64,000 nucleotides of DNA from Frankia casuarinae (GTDB taxonomy: Bacteria > Actinomycetota > Actinomycetes > Frankiales > Frankiaceae): the NCBI RefSeq assembly GCF_000013345.1, contig NC_007777.1, positions 1,488,001 through 1,552,000 on the forward strand, written 5' to 3'. How positions within the stretch are numbered: the stretch's first letter is position 1; each line of letters starts with the position of its first letter. Under the pieces are notes generated by a model, which made no database searches, was not told the origin of the DNA, and worked only from the letters and a program-made list of their open reading frames with translations. Positions 7,355 to 16,474 of this stretch are shown piece after piece. The position numbers and the translations under genes are program-made.

Positions 7355-8584
7355 ATGGCGGCACCTGTCCTCACCGCGCCCGGCGGCCTCGCCTGGCGGG
7401 ACGGCAAGCGGTACATGTGGCTCACCGCGATCATCGTTCCGTTGCTGGCCATCGTGGGATACGGCCTGTGGCATCGGACGGGTGTCGAGCTGCACTGGTG
7501 GATCACCCCGCTCTTCGTCTTCGTCCTGGTTCCGCTGCTCGACATGACCACACCGCCGGATCCGGTCAATCCACCGGAGGAGATCCGGGCCGCGCTGGAG
7601 GCCGACCGTTACTACCGCCGGTGCACGTATCTCTACCCGCCGCTGGCGGGCGTCGGCCTGCTGCTGGGCGCCTCGGCCTGGACGAACGGCGACCTGTCGT
7701 GGTCCGCCCGGATCGGCGTGGTGGTGTCGGTCGGCACCGTGACCGGGGTGGGCATCACCACCGCGCACGAGCTCGGCCACAAGCGGGGGATTTTCGAGCG
7801 CTGGTTGGCGAGGTTGATGCTGGCGCCGGCCGCGTACGGTCACTTCTCCGTAGAGCACAACCGGGGCCATCACGTGCGGGTAGCGACGGCGGCGGACCCG
7901 GCGAGCGCCCGGTTGGGGGAGAGCTTCTGGCGGTTCTGGCCGCGGACCGTCGTCGGCAGCCTGCGTTCCGCCTGGTCGCTGGAGGCCGCCCGGCTACGGT
8001 TGCGCGGCCGACGGGTCTGGTCGGTGCGCAACGAGGTCGTGCTTGGCTGGTTGCTCACCGCGGTGTTGTTCCTGGCGCTGGCCGTCGAGTTCGGGCCGGC
8101 TGTACTCGTCTTCCTCGTCGCCCAGGCGGCCTTCGGGTTCACCTTGTTGGAGGGGGTCAACTACATCGAGCACTACGGCCTGGCCCGGGAGCTGACTCCG
8201 AGCGGGCGTTATGAGAAGGTCGACCCCCGGCACAGCTGGAACAGCGACGCCGTGATCAGCAATCTGGCGCTTTACCAGTTGCAGCGACACAGCGACCACC
8301 ACGCCAACCCGACCCGGCGCTACCAGGCACTGCGGTCCTTCGAGGCCTCTCCCCAGCTACCGGCGGGGTACGCCACGCTCCTGCTCGCGGCGTATCTCCC
8401 GCCGGTGTGGTTTCGGGTGATGGACGACCGCGTCGTCGAGCATTACGGCGGGGACGTCAGCCGGGCGAACCTGCACCCCGCGCGCCGGGCCGCTTTGCTG
8501 ACCCGGTACCGGTCGCCGTCCGGGCCGCCGCCGTCCGGTACCGAGGTCGACGGGTCTCCGTCCCGGGGCGGTGTTCGTGGGTGA
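7355..8584 (+). CDS. alkB: Alkane 1-monooxygenase (AlkB-type, non-haem di-iron)
   Basis: An integral membrane di-iron hydroxylase that oxidises terminal carbons of medium-chain alkanes or related substrates. All the histidine boxes of AlkB are visible in order: HELGHK, EHNRGHH with the following HVRVATAADPASAR, the characteristic NYIEHYGL, and QRHSDHHANP. Four to six hydrophobic helices precede and separate them. The 409-residue length fits. Start at ATG 7355, four bases after CGGAGGT; an upstream open frame to 7253 looks non-coding. Most alkB loci carry rubredoxin genes alongside; none is seen here, so electrons must come from elsewhere. The C-terminal 40 residues are low complexity. Xylene monooxygenase and fatty acid hydroxylases share the boxes but not the NYIEHYG signature. 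Confidence 0.92.
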   Translation: MAAPVLTAPGGLAWRDGKRYMWLTAIIVPLLAIVGYGLWHRTGVELHWWITPLFVFVLVPLLDMTTPPDPVNPPEEIRAALEADRYYRRCTYLYPPLAGVGLLLGASAWTNGDLSWSARIGVVVSVGTVTGVGITTAHELGHKRGIFERWLARLMLAPAAYGHFSVEHNRGHHVRVATAADPASARLGESFWRFWPRTVVGSLRSAWSLEAARLRLRGRRVWSVRNEVVLGWLLTAVLFLALAVEFGPAVLVFLVAQAAFGFTLLEGVNYIEHYGLARELTPSGRYEKVDPRHSWNSDAVISNLALYQLQRHSDHHANPTRRYQALRSFEASPQLPAGYATLLLAAYLPPVWFRVMDDRVVEHYGGDVSRANLHPARRAALLTRYRSPSGPPPSGTEVDGSPSRGGVRG

Positions 8585-8668
8585 GCACTTCCTTGAATAA
8601 CGCACGGTAACAGCGCAGAGCCGTCCGCGAGATCGTCGGTCGGCAAGGATTCCGGCGGGGATGATCTG

Positions 8669-9427
8669 TCAGCTCTGGCCGGATTCCTCGGAGGTGCTCT
8701 GCTCGGCGGCGTCCTGATCGGCCGGCCGATCAGGAGCCGAGCCACCGAGATGCGCGGGCAGCCACCAGTCCGGCTCGCCCGGCGCGGGTCGCGGGTAGCG
8801 GCGCTGCGCGTCGTCGAGCAGCTCGTTCATCACCTTCTCCAGCAGCGCCGTGCCGTCGCGGCCCTTACCCAGTTCCGTGGGCTGGACGGGCCTGCCCACC
8901 GTGATCGAGACGCGGACACCGATCGCGTCCCGCAGTCTGAAGGGCCGCCCCTTGGTGAAAATGCGCTGGCTGCCCCAGAGGATCACCGGGATCACCGGCA
9001 CCTTCGTGTGAGCGGCCATCCGGGCCGCCCCGGTCTTGAATGTCGCCAGACAGTAACTCGGACTGATTGTCGCCTCGGGGAAGACGCCCACGAGTTCCCC
9101 GGCGCGCAGTGCGTCGAGGGCGTGGCGCAGAGACGCTGCGCCGGCCTCCCGGTCGACCGGGATGTGGTGCATGCCGCGCATGAGCGGCCCGCTGATCCGG
9201 TGGTCGAAGACGGCCTTCTTGGCCATGAACCGGACCAGCCGACGCTCCGCGATCCAGAACGGCAGACCCGCGAGCGCGAAGTCCAGGTACGAGACGTGAT
9301 TGATCAGGACGATGCCGCCACCCGATGCCGGGATGTTCTCCGTGCCCTGGATGTCGAGACGCAGGCGCAGTGCGCCGAAAAGTCCCCGCACCATGCTGAC
9401 CACCGGCCGGTAGACGTACTCCGCCAC
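8669..9427 (-). CDS. 1-acyl-sn-glycerol-3-phosphate acyltransferase (PlsC family)
   Basis: Transfers an acyl chain to lysophosphatidate or a related acceptor at the inner membrane face. Motif I is NHVSYLD (His and Asp about residues 44 and 49), motif III is VFPEAT, and the PVIPVILWGSQRIF segment is also typical. The 252-residue length fits actinobacterial PlsC homologues. Start set at GTG 9427 because GAGGAG lies about ten bases upstream; the frame is open to 9496 but those residues (Arg/His-rich) look non-coding. Convergent with the alkB gene. Several paralogues usually exist in actinobacteria, so the acceptor may not be glycerol-phosphate. The last about 30 residues are acidic and low complexity. 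Confidence 0.87.
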   Translation of the reverse strand: MAEYVYRPVVSMVRGLFGALRLRLDIQGTENIPASGGGIVLINHVSYLDFALAGLPFWIAERRLVRFMAKKAVFDHRISGPLMRGMHHIPVDREAGAASLRHALDALRAGELVGVFPEATISPSYCLATFKTGAARMAAHTKVPVIPVILWGSQRIFTKGRPFRLRDAIGVRVSITVGRPVQPTELGKGRDGTALLEKVMNELLDDAQRRYPRPAPGEPDWWLPAHLGGSAPDRPADQDAAEQSTSEESGQS

Positions 9428-9652
9428 GACGGGCCACTCCTCGATGTTCCTCGCGGTCTCCCCGGTGTGCCGAATGCGACACGACCTTACCCCCACCCCC
9501 TGACACCGGTCGTCGTGGATGTCCGGCGATACCGCGGTCCGGTTTCACCGGAAGGCAACGTCGCGTGGGGTGAGGGCAGGATCGATGATGTTCGTATCAG
9601 GCGTCTGTGGAGGAGCGGGACCAACCGCGCGGATGAGGGAGAGACGACGGAA

Positions 9653-10345
9653 ATGGAGATTCTGCGCCGGAGCATTGCGGCGCAGCCGGCGGCGCCGCAG
9701 TGGGTGCTCGTCGTTGCCGCGATTCTGGCGGCCCTGACGGTACTCAGCGACCGCCTATGGCCGATATCCAGACATGTGATAACAATTGCACACGAAGGCG
9801 GCCATGCCCTGGCCGCGGTCGCGACGGGGCGCCGCCTGGCCGGCGTTCGGCTGCATTCGGACACCTCCGGAGTAACCGTGTCCTCCGGACGGCCGACCGG
9901 TGCGGGTGTCGTCGTGACCGTCGCCGCCGGCTACACGACACCGTCTCTGCTCGGTCTCGGAGCCGCGGGCCTGCTGGCCACCGGCCGGACGAGTCTGCTG
10001 CTGCAGCTGTGCGTGGCGCTGCTGCTGGCGATGCTGGTCGTGATCCGCAACGGTTTCGGGGCCCTGTCCGTGCTGGGGAGTACCGCGGGAATCCTGGCGG
10101 TCTCCTGGTTCGCGCCGCAGACCGTGCGCGCCGGATTCGCCGCGTACATCGCGTGCTTCCTGCTGCTGGGCGCGATCCGCCCGGTGATCGAGGTGCAGCG
10201 GGGGCGCCGTCGGCGCCGGGCCGGGGATTCCGACCCGGATCAGCTCGCGCGGTTGACCGGACTGCCCCCGACGCTCTGGGTCGGGTTCTTCGGCCTGGTC
10301 AACCTCGGTGCATTGGCCGGTGGCCTCGCCACGCTGTTCGGGTGA
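9653..10345 (+). CDS. M50-family-like membrane metallopeptidase
   Basis: A 230-residue membrane protein with the zinc motif HEGGH at residues 47-51 inside a hydrophobic stretch (VITIAHEGGHALAAVATG), as in M50B-like proteins of actinobacteria. About six transmembrane segments follow. The second zinc ligand of M50 proteases (an Asp in a later helix) is not obvious; the polar stretch EVQRGRRRRRAGDSDPDQLARLTG interrupts the last two helices. It could be a regulated intramembrane protease or a catalytically weak relative. Start at ATG 9653, preceded by GGAGAG; a much longer open frame from 8750 is the antisense of plsC and is not coding. Target unknown. Confidence 0.8.
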   Translation: MEILRRSIAAQPAAPQWVLVVAAILAALTVLSDRLWPISRHVITIAHEGGHALAAVATGRRLAGVRLHSDTSGVTVSSGRPTGAGVVVTVAAGYTTPSLLGLGAAGLLATGRTSLLLQLCVALLLAMLVVIRNGFGALSVLGSTAGILAVSWFAPQTVRAGFAAYIACFLLLGAIRPVIEVQRGRRRRRAGDSDPDQLARLTGLPPTLWVGFFGLVNLGALAGGLATLFG

Positions 10346-10411
10346 CCTTCGCGTTCGGGTGACCTCCGCGCGGAACCTGGAACTGTCGGACCCGGGTGCC
10401 ACACTGGCGCC

Positions 10412-11428
10412 ATGTGCGGTCGGTACACCCAGAAGCTGAAGACCGACGACCTCGCCGCGGCGATGTCCGCTCGCGACGAGACTGCCGGCGGGGTGGCGGA
10501 GAACTACAACGTGGCGCCCACCTCGGCGATGCCGATCGTCATCGCCGAGCCGCGTGAGCTCCCGGACGGCGCTCTTCGGGGTGAGGCGCACCTCCCTCCG
10601 GCCGGCCGGCACCCGGCCGGGAAGCCGCCGGCTGCCGCCCGGACCGAGCGGGTCCTTCGCCTCGCGACCTGGGGGTTGGTGCCGTCCTGGGCCAAGGAGC
10701 GGACGATCGGGGCAAAGATGATCAATGCGCGGTCGGAGACGGCGGCGACCAAGCCGGCGTTCCGATCGGCCTTCGCCGCACGGCGCTGCCTCGTCCCGGC
10801 GACCGGTTTCTACGAGTGGTTTCATCCGGGTGGTGGCTCGCGGCGGGGGCAACCCTTCTACATCCGTCCCGCGGGCCATCCCGCGACCGGCGGGATCTTC
10901 GCGTTCGCGGGTCTCTACGAGGTCTGGCGCCGGGGTGAGGCCCCGCTGGTGACCTTCACGATCCTCACGACCGGGGCCGCCGCGGGGCTGGAGTTCCTGC
11001 ACGACCGCTCGCCGGTGATCCTGCCCGAGGCCGCCTGGGATCGCTGGATGGATCCCTCGGTCCGCGATCCCGCCGCGTTCGCCTCGCTGCTGCGGCCGGC
11101 TCCGGCCGGGGTGGTCGCGGCGCATCCGGTCGCGGCCGAGGTGGGCAGTGTCCGGAACAAGGGTCGTCATCTCATCGATCCCGTCGAGATCGATCCGGTG
11201 GTCGCCGCGGCCGTCGCGCAGGCGGGCGGGCGGACGGCTCTCGCGGTGGACCCGGAGCGGTCCGGTGGTTCCGTCGGCGGTGGTACCGGTCCGTCCACGC
11301 GGGCGGGCGGCACCGTCGATCTGTCGTCGTTCGGCATCGACCCGGTCCATGACCCCGTCCATGACCCGGTCGATACCCCCGTCAATGCCCCGGGCAAAGG
11401 CACCGCCGCGGGGCCGGGAGGCGGGTGA
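10412..11428 (+). CDS. SOS response-associated peptidase (SRAP, YedK/HMCES family)
   Basis: Forms a covalent thiazolidine link through Cys2 to abasic sites in single-stranded DNA, shielding them during replication. The protein begins MCGRYTQ, so Cys2 is exposed after Met removal. It also has NARSET, GFYEWF (Glu) and LHDRSPVIL (His), the other active-site segments of the family. The fold runs to about residue 270; the last about 70 residues are low complexity, containing DPVHDPVHDPVDTPV repeats. No LexA-type box was seen upstream, so SOS control is not supported by sequence. It is convergent with the HdeD-like gene. Confidence 0.92.
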   Translation: MCGRYTQKLKTDDLAAAMSARDETAGGVAENYNVAPTSAMPIVIAEPRELPDGALRGEAHLPPAGRHPAGKPPAAARTERVLRLATWGLVPSWAKERTIGAKMINARSETAATKPAFRSAFAARRCLVPATGFYEWFHPGGGSRRGQPFYIRPAGHPATGGIFAFAGLYEVWRRGEAPLVTFTILTTGAAAGLEFLHDRSPVILPEAAWDRWMDPSVRDPAAFASLLRPAPAGVVAAHPVAAEVGSVRNKGRHLIDPVEIDPVVAAAVAQAGGRTALAVDPERSGGSVGGGTGPSTRAGGTVDLSSFGIDPVHDPVHDPVDTPVNAPGKGTAAGPGGG

Positions 11429-11497
11429 CTCGGCGGGCGCGCTCGGCAATCGCGGGTTGATCCGCCGGAAATCCGGAGAACGGATGGTCGCCGGAGG

Positions 11498-12061
11498 TCA
11501 GGAGTGACCGTGCGGGCGAAGCGCGAGCCCGAGCGCGATCTCGGTGACACCGGTGACGATCAGTTGGATTCCGAAGATCACCGCTAGTACCATGATCGTC
11601 GTTCCCGGCCAGGTCAGCGCCAGCACGCCGAGGACGACACTGAGCGCGGCCAAGGCGAGCGGACCGGCGATGCCGCGGCCGGTCCCGCGCGAGGATCTGC
11701 TCGCCCAGGTCACCAGGGCCCGGACGACCCCGGTGATGATCAGTATCGCGCCGACGAGCAGTGCGACGACTCGGAGGGTGACTCCCGGCCACAGCAGCAC
11801 GATGACGCCGCCGAGCGCAAGCATGATCCCGAACAGGGCGGTCCCCGCAGTGTTCTCCGACCGGACCGCGGCGATCGTCTCGCTGATACCGGAGAGCACG
11901 AGTGCCACCCCGGCGAGGACCGCCAGCGTGCGGGCTGTCGCGAAGGGGTTCGTGATCAGCAGAAGTCCCAGCACGGTGACCGCCGCACCGAGCAGGAGCA
12001 ACGCCGGCCACAGCGCGCTGGGGGCTTGCTGACGTCGGTGCTGCCGGTAGATCGTGGCCAT
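11498..12061 (-). CDS. HdeD-family membrane protein (DUF308)
   Basis: A 187-residue protein with six short hydrophobic segments in three related pairs, typical of HdeD/DUF308 proteins: LWPALLLLGAAVTVLGLLLI, TARTLAVLAGVALVLSGI, ALFGIMLALGGVIVLLWPG, LRVVALLVGAILIITGVV, and two more. E. coli HdeD is linked to acid resistance; actinobacterial members have no settled role. ATG 12061 was chosen since GGAGGT precedes it closely; an upstream open frame to 12160 looks non-coding. The ferredoxin gene lies upstream on the same strand, about 125 bp away. Confidence 0.87.
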   Translation of the reverse strand: MATIYRQHRRQQAPSALWPALLLLGAAVTVLGLLLITNPFATARTLAVLAGVALVLSGISETIAAVRSENTAGTALFGIMLALGGVIVLLWPGVTLRVVALLVGAILIITGVVRALVTWASRSSRGTGRGIAGPLALAALSVVLGVLALTWPGTTIMVLAVIFGIQLIVTGVTEIALGLALRPHGHS

Positions 12062-12186
12062 CGAGGCACCTCCCCGGGTCGGGGCTCCGCCCGGATACGC
12101 GCGGGCCGCTCTCGCCAGAAGGTCTCTACCCGGTTCCGGCGAGTCGCTACCGCGACTCACTCTCCCGGCCGACCGCCACGTCGTGA

Positions 12187-12381
12187 TCAGCTGTCGGAGA
12201 TGCTGATCGCCTCGGTCGGGCAGGAGTCAACAGCCTCTTGGATGTCGTCCCACCTGGCGTCGTCGGGTTCCTCGTCGAGGAGGTAGAGGAAGCCGTCGTC
12301 GCGGATCTCGAACACGTTCGGGACGAGACGGACACAGGTTCCGCTGCTCGCGCAGCGGTCGTAGTCGACAGTCACGCGCAT
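12187..12381 (-). CDS. [3Fe-4S] ferredoxin (P450-partner type)
   Basis: A 64-residue acidic electron carrier. Cysteines at residues 10, 16 and 54 in the pattern C-x5-C ... CPTEAI give three ligands, the arrangement of single-cluster 3Fe-4S ferredoxins that usually donate electrons to cytochromes P450 in actinobacteria. The fourth cysteine of 4Fe-4S forms is replaced (SSG). ATG 12381 follows GGAGGT. No P450 gene is in the window; whether it could serve the AlkB protein at 7355 is unknown, and AlkB enzymes normally use rubredoxin. Confidence 0.9.
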   Translation of the reverse strand: MRVTVDYDRCASSGTCVRLVPNVFEIRDDGFLYLLDEEPDDARWDDIQEAVDSCPTEAISISDS

Positions 12382-12563
12382 CGGCGCACCTCCCAGTGGT
12401 GCTCCCACAATCAGTGTCGAGCGGACCTTACCGCCGAGCCCGTGGCTGCGACAGAACCGGGACCCCGGCAGGCCACTGGGCGGGGGCTGTGGACGACGGG
12501 CGGCTGTCCACAGGACGGCGGCGAGCGGAGCGGGAGCCGCCGTGATCGATCTACGGTCCAGCC

Positions 12564-13832
12564 ATGGTCGAATCCACCCCTGGTCCCGGGTACCCGCTGT
12601 CGGCCCCGTCGCCGCGTTTCCCCGTCCACGCATTTCCGCCTGAAACGTCCGTTTCGTCGCGATGGCCATCGCTGGACCTGCTGCCGTCGGACGACGCCAC
12701 CGTGCCGCTGCGTCCGCCGGACCCCCCAGCGGACGGCTCAGCTGGTGGATCCCGCCGCGTTCGTGACGCCACGTTCACCGAGGACGAGCAGGAGATCGGT
12801 GGCGACGAGTCCGACCTGTTCGGGATTCGCGAGGGCGTGTTCCTTGATGAGGACCGGGCCGCCGGCGGATGGGTCGCGGACGAGCTCGCGGCGGAAGGGG
12901 CCGATCTTGGCCGGCTGGTCGCCGGCCGAACGGATCGGCGCCGTCCGGTCCACTCCCGTCTGGTCCACCCCCGTGCGGGGCGCGAGATGGACGATGGCGA
13001 GGACGAGGGCGGCCGGGGACCTGATCGCGGGCCATCGGCCGGCCGGCCGGCGCCGGGAGTTCCACGGGGCGATCTGGTCGGCGTCATCCGCAGGCGGCTT
13101 CCGGCTACGCTGCATGGCATCGTGGTGGCGCCGGCCGCCCGGGCCGCCCTCGTTCTCGCGTTGGTCGCCCTCGCCGCCGCGCTCATGACCGCCTGGTTCT
13201 CCTGGCAGCACCGCCCGGTGCCGCTCGCCTCCTCCGAGGTCGATACCCCCCGGACGGGGGAGTCGGCGGCGGCTGGCAACGCCCGGTCGGACCACTCGGA
13301 CCACGGGGCCACCTCCGCCACGGATACGAGCGTGACTTCGGCACCGACGGCCAGGGCCGCCCGCACCGGGGCGAGCGGCGAGGTGGTGGTCGACGTCGCC
13401 GGCCGGGTGGCCCGGCCGGGGGTCGTCCGGCTCCCGGCGGGCGCGCGCGTGGTGGATGCGATCGAACGCGCCGGGGGAGTGCTCCCGGGCACCGACACGA
13501 CCGGCCTCGCCCTGGCCCGGTTGCTGGTCGACGGAGAACAGGTCCTCGTCGACGGCAAGCCCGGCCCGGCGCGGCCCGGAACGGCGGCCGGGCAACCTGC
13601 GGGTACTGGCCTCGGGTCCGCCGGTTCCACCGCGGCGACCGGTCCGATCGACCTGAATGCCGCGACCGCCGAGGAGCTTGACGGTCTGCCCGGGGTGGGG
13701 CCTGTGCTGGCTCGCCGCATCGTCGAGTGGCGCACGGCGCACGGGCCCTTCCGGTCGCCCGAGCAGCTGGCGGAGGTGACCGGAGTCGGCGACAAGCGGC
13801 TGGCCGATCTGCTGCCATTGCTGAAGGTTTGA
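12564..13832 (+). CDS. comEA: ComEA-family DNA-binding protein
   Basis: Membrane-anchored DNA receptor for uptake of transforming DNA. Order: a 190-residue Pro/Asp-rich, poorly structured N-terminus; one transmembrane helix near residues 193-213; an SLBB domain starting near 273 (VVVDVAGRVARPGVVRLPAG); and a C-terminal helix-hairpin-helix pair from about 361 (IDLNAATAEELDGLPGVGPV ... EVTGVGDKRLADLLPLLKV). The N-terminal extension is unusually long for ComEA, so the true start may be internal. The comEC gene begins 8 bases after the stop, the standard actinobacterial pair. A type IV pilus system is not in this window. Confidence 0.9.
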   Translation: MVESTPGPGYPLSAPSPRFPVHAFPPETSVSSRWPSLDLLPSDDATVPLRPPDPPADGSAGGSRRVRDATFTEDEQEIGGDESDLFGIREGVFLDEDRAAGGWVADELAAEGADLGRLVAGRTDRRRPVHSRLVHPRAGREMDDGEDEGGRGPDRGPSAGRPAPGVPRGDLVGVIRRRLPATLHGIVVAPAARAALVLALVALAAALMTAWFSWQHRPVPLASSEVDTPRTGESAAAGNARSDHSDHGATSATDTSVTSAPTARAARTGASGEVVVDVAGRVARPGVVRLPAGARVVDAIERAGGVLPGTDTTGLALARLLVDGEQVLVDGKPGPARPGTAAGQPAGTGLGSAGSTAATGPIDLNAATAEELDGLPGVGPVLARRIVEWRTAHGPFRSPEQLAEVTGVGDKRLADLLPLLKV

Positions 13833-13839
13833 CGTTCCA

Positions 13840-16473
13840 GTGGTCGACGTCGGGATGGAGACCGGACTCGCGCTGCCGGAACGGCCGTCCGGGGCTTCCC
13901 GTCCCATGGACGCCCGGCTGGTGGGCCCGGCGGTCATGGCCTGGGCTGGCGCGGCGGGTGCCGGCACCTGGCCGCCGTCCGTTCCGTTGCTGGGCGCCGC
14001 CGGTGCGGTGCTCGTCGCGGCTCCGATGTTCCTGCTGCTCCAGGTCCGTCCGCGGGGTGGTCGGCCGACTCGCCCGGGACCGGGCGGCGCTCGGGCCGAG
14101 GCGGCTACGGGCGCGTCTCGTCCGTCGCAGTCGCAGTCGCAGCCGCGCAGCGCGCCGCTCACCCGGGGCGTTGGGCGGTGCTCCGGCGGCACTGTCGTCG
14201 TGCTCACGGCCCTCGTCTTCCTGGCCGCCGGGTTTCTCGCGGGTGGACTGGCGGCTCGTCCGCGTGACAGCGGCCCGCTCGCCGATCTGGTCCGGCATGG
14301 CCGTCCGGTCACCGCCGAGGTCGTCGTCACCGACGATCCCCGCGCCACCTCCTCGTCCACCGCGGTCCGGACGGGAACCGGGCCCGGAGCCGGAGAGGGA
14401 AGAGGAGAGGGCGGCGGCGCCGATCGCGTGACCTTCGTGATCTCCGTCCGGGCGGAACGCCTTACCGCGTCACCGGCGGATCTGCGGGTCCGGGCCCCGA
14501 TGGTCCTGCTCGCGCGGGGTGGCGGCTGGGGTGCTCTGCTGCCCAGCCAGCACCTGGTCGTCTCCGGCAGGCTCGCCGAACCCCGGGTCGGTGACACCGT
14601 GGCCGCCGTCCTGTTCGCCGACGGCCCACCGCGGACCCGCGGCGGACCCGCAATGATCCAACGAATCGCCGGGGGGCTGCGGGCCGGGCTGCGTCGAGCC
14701 GCTGGGGGACTGCCTGAACCGCGTCGCGGGCTGCTGCCCGGCCTCGTGGTCGGCGACGTCTCCGGGCTCGACGATGCGGTGCGCGCGGACTTCCGCGCCG
14801 CCGGAATGTCCCATCTAACGGCCGTGTCCGGTAGCAACGTCGCCATCGTGACGGCCTCGGCGCTCTACCTCATGGGATGGACCGGGCGTGGGTCACGGTC
14901 GCGCGCCGCGGTGGGAGCCCTCGCTCTCGTCGGGTTCGTCGTGCTCGCCCGGCCCTCGGCCAGCGTGCTGCGTGCCGGGGCGATGGGTCTGGTCGGCCTG
15001 CTCGGGCTCGCCGTTGGCCGTCCCAGGGCGGTGCTGCCCTCCCTGGCGGCGAGCGTGATCATCCTGATCCTGGCGGATCCCGCGCTCGCCCTCTCGGTCG
15101 GCTTCGCGCTGTCCGTCCTCGCCACGGCCGGAATGATCGTTCTCGCGCCGGGCTGGCGGGACGCGCTCGCTCGCCGGCTGCCGGCGCGAATCGCCGAGGT
15201 GCTCTCCGTCGCGGCCGCCGCCCAGCTGGCGTGCACCCCGGTGTTGGCCTGGACCGGCGGGGGGCTGAGCCTCGTGGCGGTGCCCGCGAACGTCCTGGCC
15301 GTGCCCGCCGTCGCACCGGCGACCGTGCTGGGAGTACTGACGCTGGTCGTGGCGGCGGTGTCGCCGTCAGCAGCCGGGCTGCTCGCGCACCTCGCCGATC
15401 TGCCGTGCTGGTGGCTGGTGACGGTCGCCGGCCGGTGCGCCGATCTTCCTGCCGCGACGCTGCCGTGGCCCACGGGGGTGATGGGAGCGGGCGTGGCCGC
15501 CGGTGTCGCCTGGCTCGTGGTGGCGACGCTGCGGCGGCGGGTGCCGCGGCGACTGGTCGCTGCGGCCCTGGTCGGCCTGCTCCTGGCGCGATGCGCCGTC
15601 GCCGGGCGGCTGGCGCCGTGGCCGCCGCCCGGCTGGCGCCTGGTCGCCTGCGACGTCGGTCAGGGCGACGCCCTCGTGCTGTCGGCGGGACCGGGCACCG
15701 CGGTGCTGGTCGACGCCGGCCCCGATCCGGCCCTGCTGACCCGCTGCCTCTCCGACCTCGGCGTGCGACGGATACCGGTGGTCATTCTCAGCCACTTCCA
15801 CGCCGATCACGTCGAGGGGCTGCCGGCCGTGCTCGGCCGGCTTCCGGTGGGGGAGGTACTCGGCAGTCCGCTGGGGGAACCCGTTCTCCAGTGGCACCGG
15901 GTCCAACAGTGGACCCGGCGGGCCGGTGTGCCGCTGCGGACGGCCGTCATCGGCTCCCGGGCACAGGTGGGGGCGGTCTCTTGGACGGTCCTGGCTCCGC
16001 GCACCGTGTTGCACGGCACCGAGAGCGATCCCAACAACGCGAGCCTGGTGCTCTCCGCACGGGTGGGGGAGGTGACCATCCTGCTCACCGGGGATGTGGA
16101 GCCGCCGGCCCAGCGGGTGTTGACCGGCAGCCCGGAGGATCGGACGGCGCTACGAGCCGACGTGCTCAAGGTGCCCCATCACGGCGCCGCTGATCAGGAC
16201 GCCACCTTCCTCGCGGCGACCGGGGCCCGATTCGCCCTGATCAGCGTCGGCACCGGGAACAGCTATGGTCATCCCGCGCCGTCCACCTTGCGGACGCTGC
16301 GCCGGTCCGGCATGGCCGTCGCCCGGACCGACCGCGACGGCGCGGTGGCGGTGGTCGCCACGGCGGCACCCGCCGGGTCCGCCGAGTCCGGGTCGCTGGC
16401 GGGAGCCGCCTCCGGGTCGGGGGCGGGAGTCCGCGTCTCGGTGGTGCTCCGCCGGCCCGGGGGCGGATCGTGA
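13840..16473 (+). CDS. comEC: ComEC/Rec2 DNA uptake channel with C-terminal MBL domain
   Basis: An 877-residue polytopic membrane protein. A DUF4131-like N-terminal region leads into the competence domain (GLVVGDVSGLDDAVRADFRA, then MSHLTAVSGSNVAIV), with many helices to about residue 600. A metallo-beta-lactamase-fold domain follows (CDVGQGDALVLSAG; HFHADHVEGLP near 651; LLTGDVEP; KVPHHGA). ComEC imports single-stranded DNA, and the MBL domain probably degrades the non-transported strand. GTG 13840 is taken as start; ATG 13855 is an alternative. It is tightly packed between comEA and holA, as in most actinobacteria. Natural competence is not proven by these genes alone. Confidence 0.93.
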   Translation: MVDVGMETGLALPERPSGASRPMDARLVGPAVMAWAGAAGAGTWPPSVPLLGAAGAVLVAAPMFLLLQVRPRGGRPTRPGPGGARAEAATGASRPSQSQSQPRSAPLTRGVGRCSGGTVVVLTALVFLAAGFLAGGLAARPRDSGPLADLVRHGRPVTAEVVVTDDPRATSSSTAVRTGTGPGAGEGRGEGGGADRVTFVISVRAERLTASPADLRVRAPMVLLARGGGWGALLPSQHLVVSGRLAEPRVGDTVAAVLFADGPPRTRGGPAMIQRIAGGLRAGLRRAAGGLPEPRRGLLPGLVVGDVSGLDDAVRADFRAAGMSHLTAVSGSNVAIVTASALYLMGWTGRGSRSRAAVGALALVGFVVLARPSASVLRAGAMGLVGLLGLAVGRPRAVLPSLAASVIILILADPALALSVGFALSVLATAGMIVLAPGWRDALARRLPARIAEVLSVAAAAQLACTPVLAWTGGGLSLVAVPANVLAVPAVAPATVLGVLTLVVAAVSPSAAGLLAHLADLPCWWLVTVAGRCADLPAATLPWPTGVMGAGVAAGVAWLVVATLRRRVPRRLVAAALVGLLLARCAVAGRLAPWPPPGWRLVACDVGQGDALVLSAGPGTAVLVDAGPDPALLTRCLSDLGVRRIPVVILSHFHADHVEGLPAVLGRLPVGEVLGSPLGEPVLQWHRVQQWTRRAGVPLRTAVIGSRAQVGAVSWTVLAPRTVLHGTESDPNNASLVLSARVGEVTILLTGDVEPPAQRVLTGSPEDRTALRADVLKVPHHGAADQDATFLAATGARFALISVGTGNSYGHPAPSTLRTLRRSGMAVARTDRDGAVAVVATAAPAGSAESGSLAGAASGSGAGVRVSVVLRRPGGGS

Positions 16474-16474
16474 C

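Noticed and set aside
8750-9652. N-terminal extension of the M50-like gene back to 8750
   Set aside because: This part of the frame is antisense to plsC; the protease start at 9653 has its own ribosome binding site and hydrophobic N-terminus.
10412-11428. LexA-type SOS box upstream of the SRAP gene
   Set aside because: No TCGAAC-N4-GTTCGA-like site was found in the upstream 70 bases.
12738-14846. 702-residue minus-strand frame over comEA/comEC
   Set aside because: Arg/Pro/Ser-rich antisense shadow; comEA and comEC have clear domains on the plus strand.
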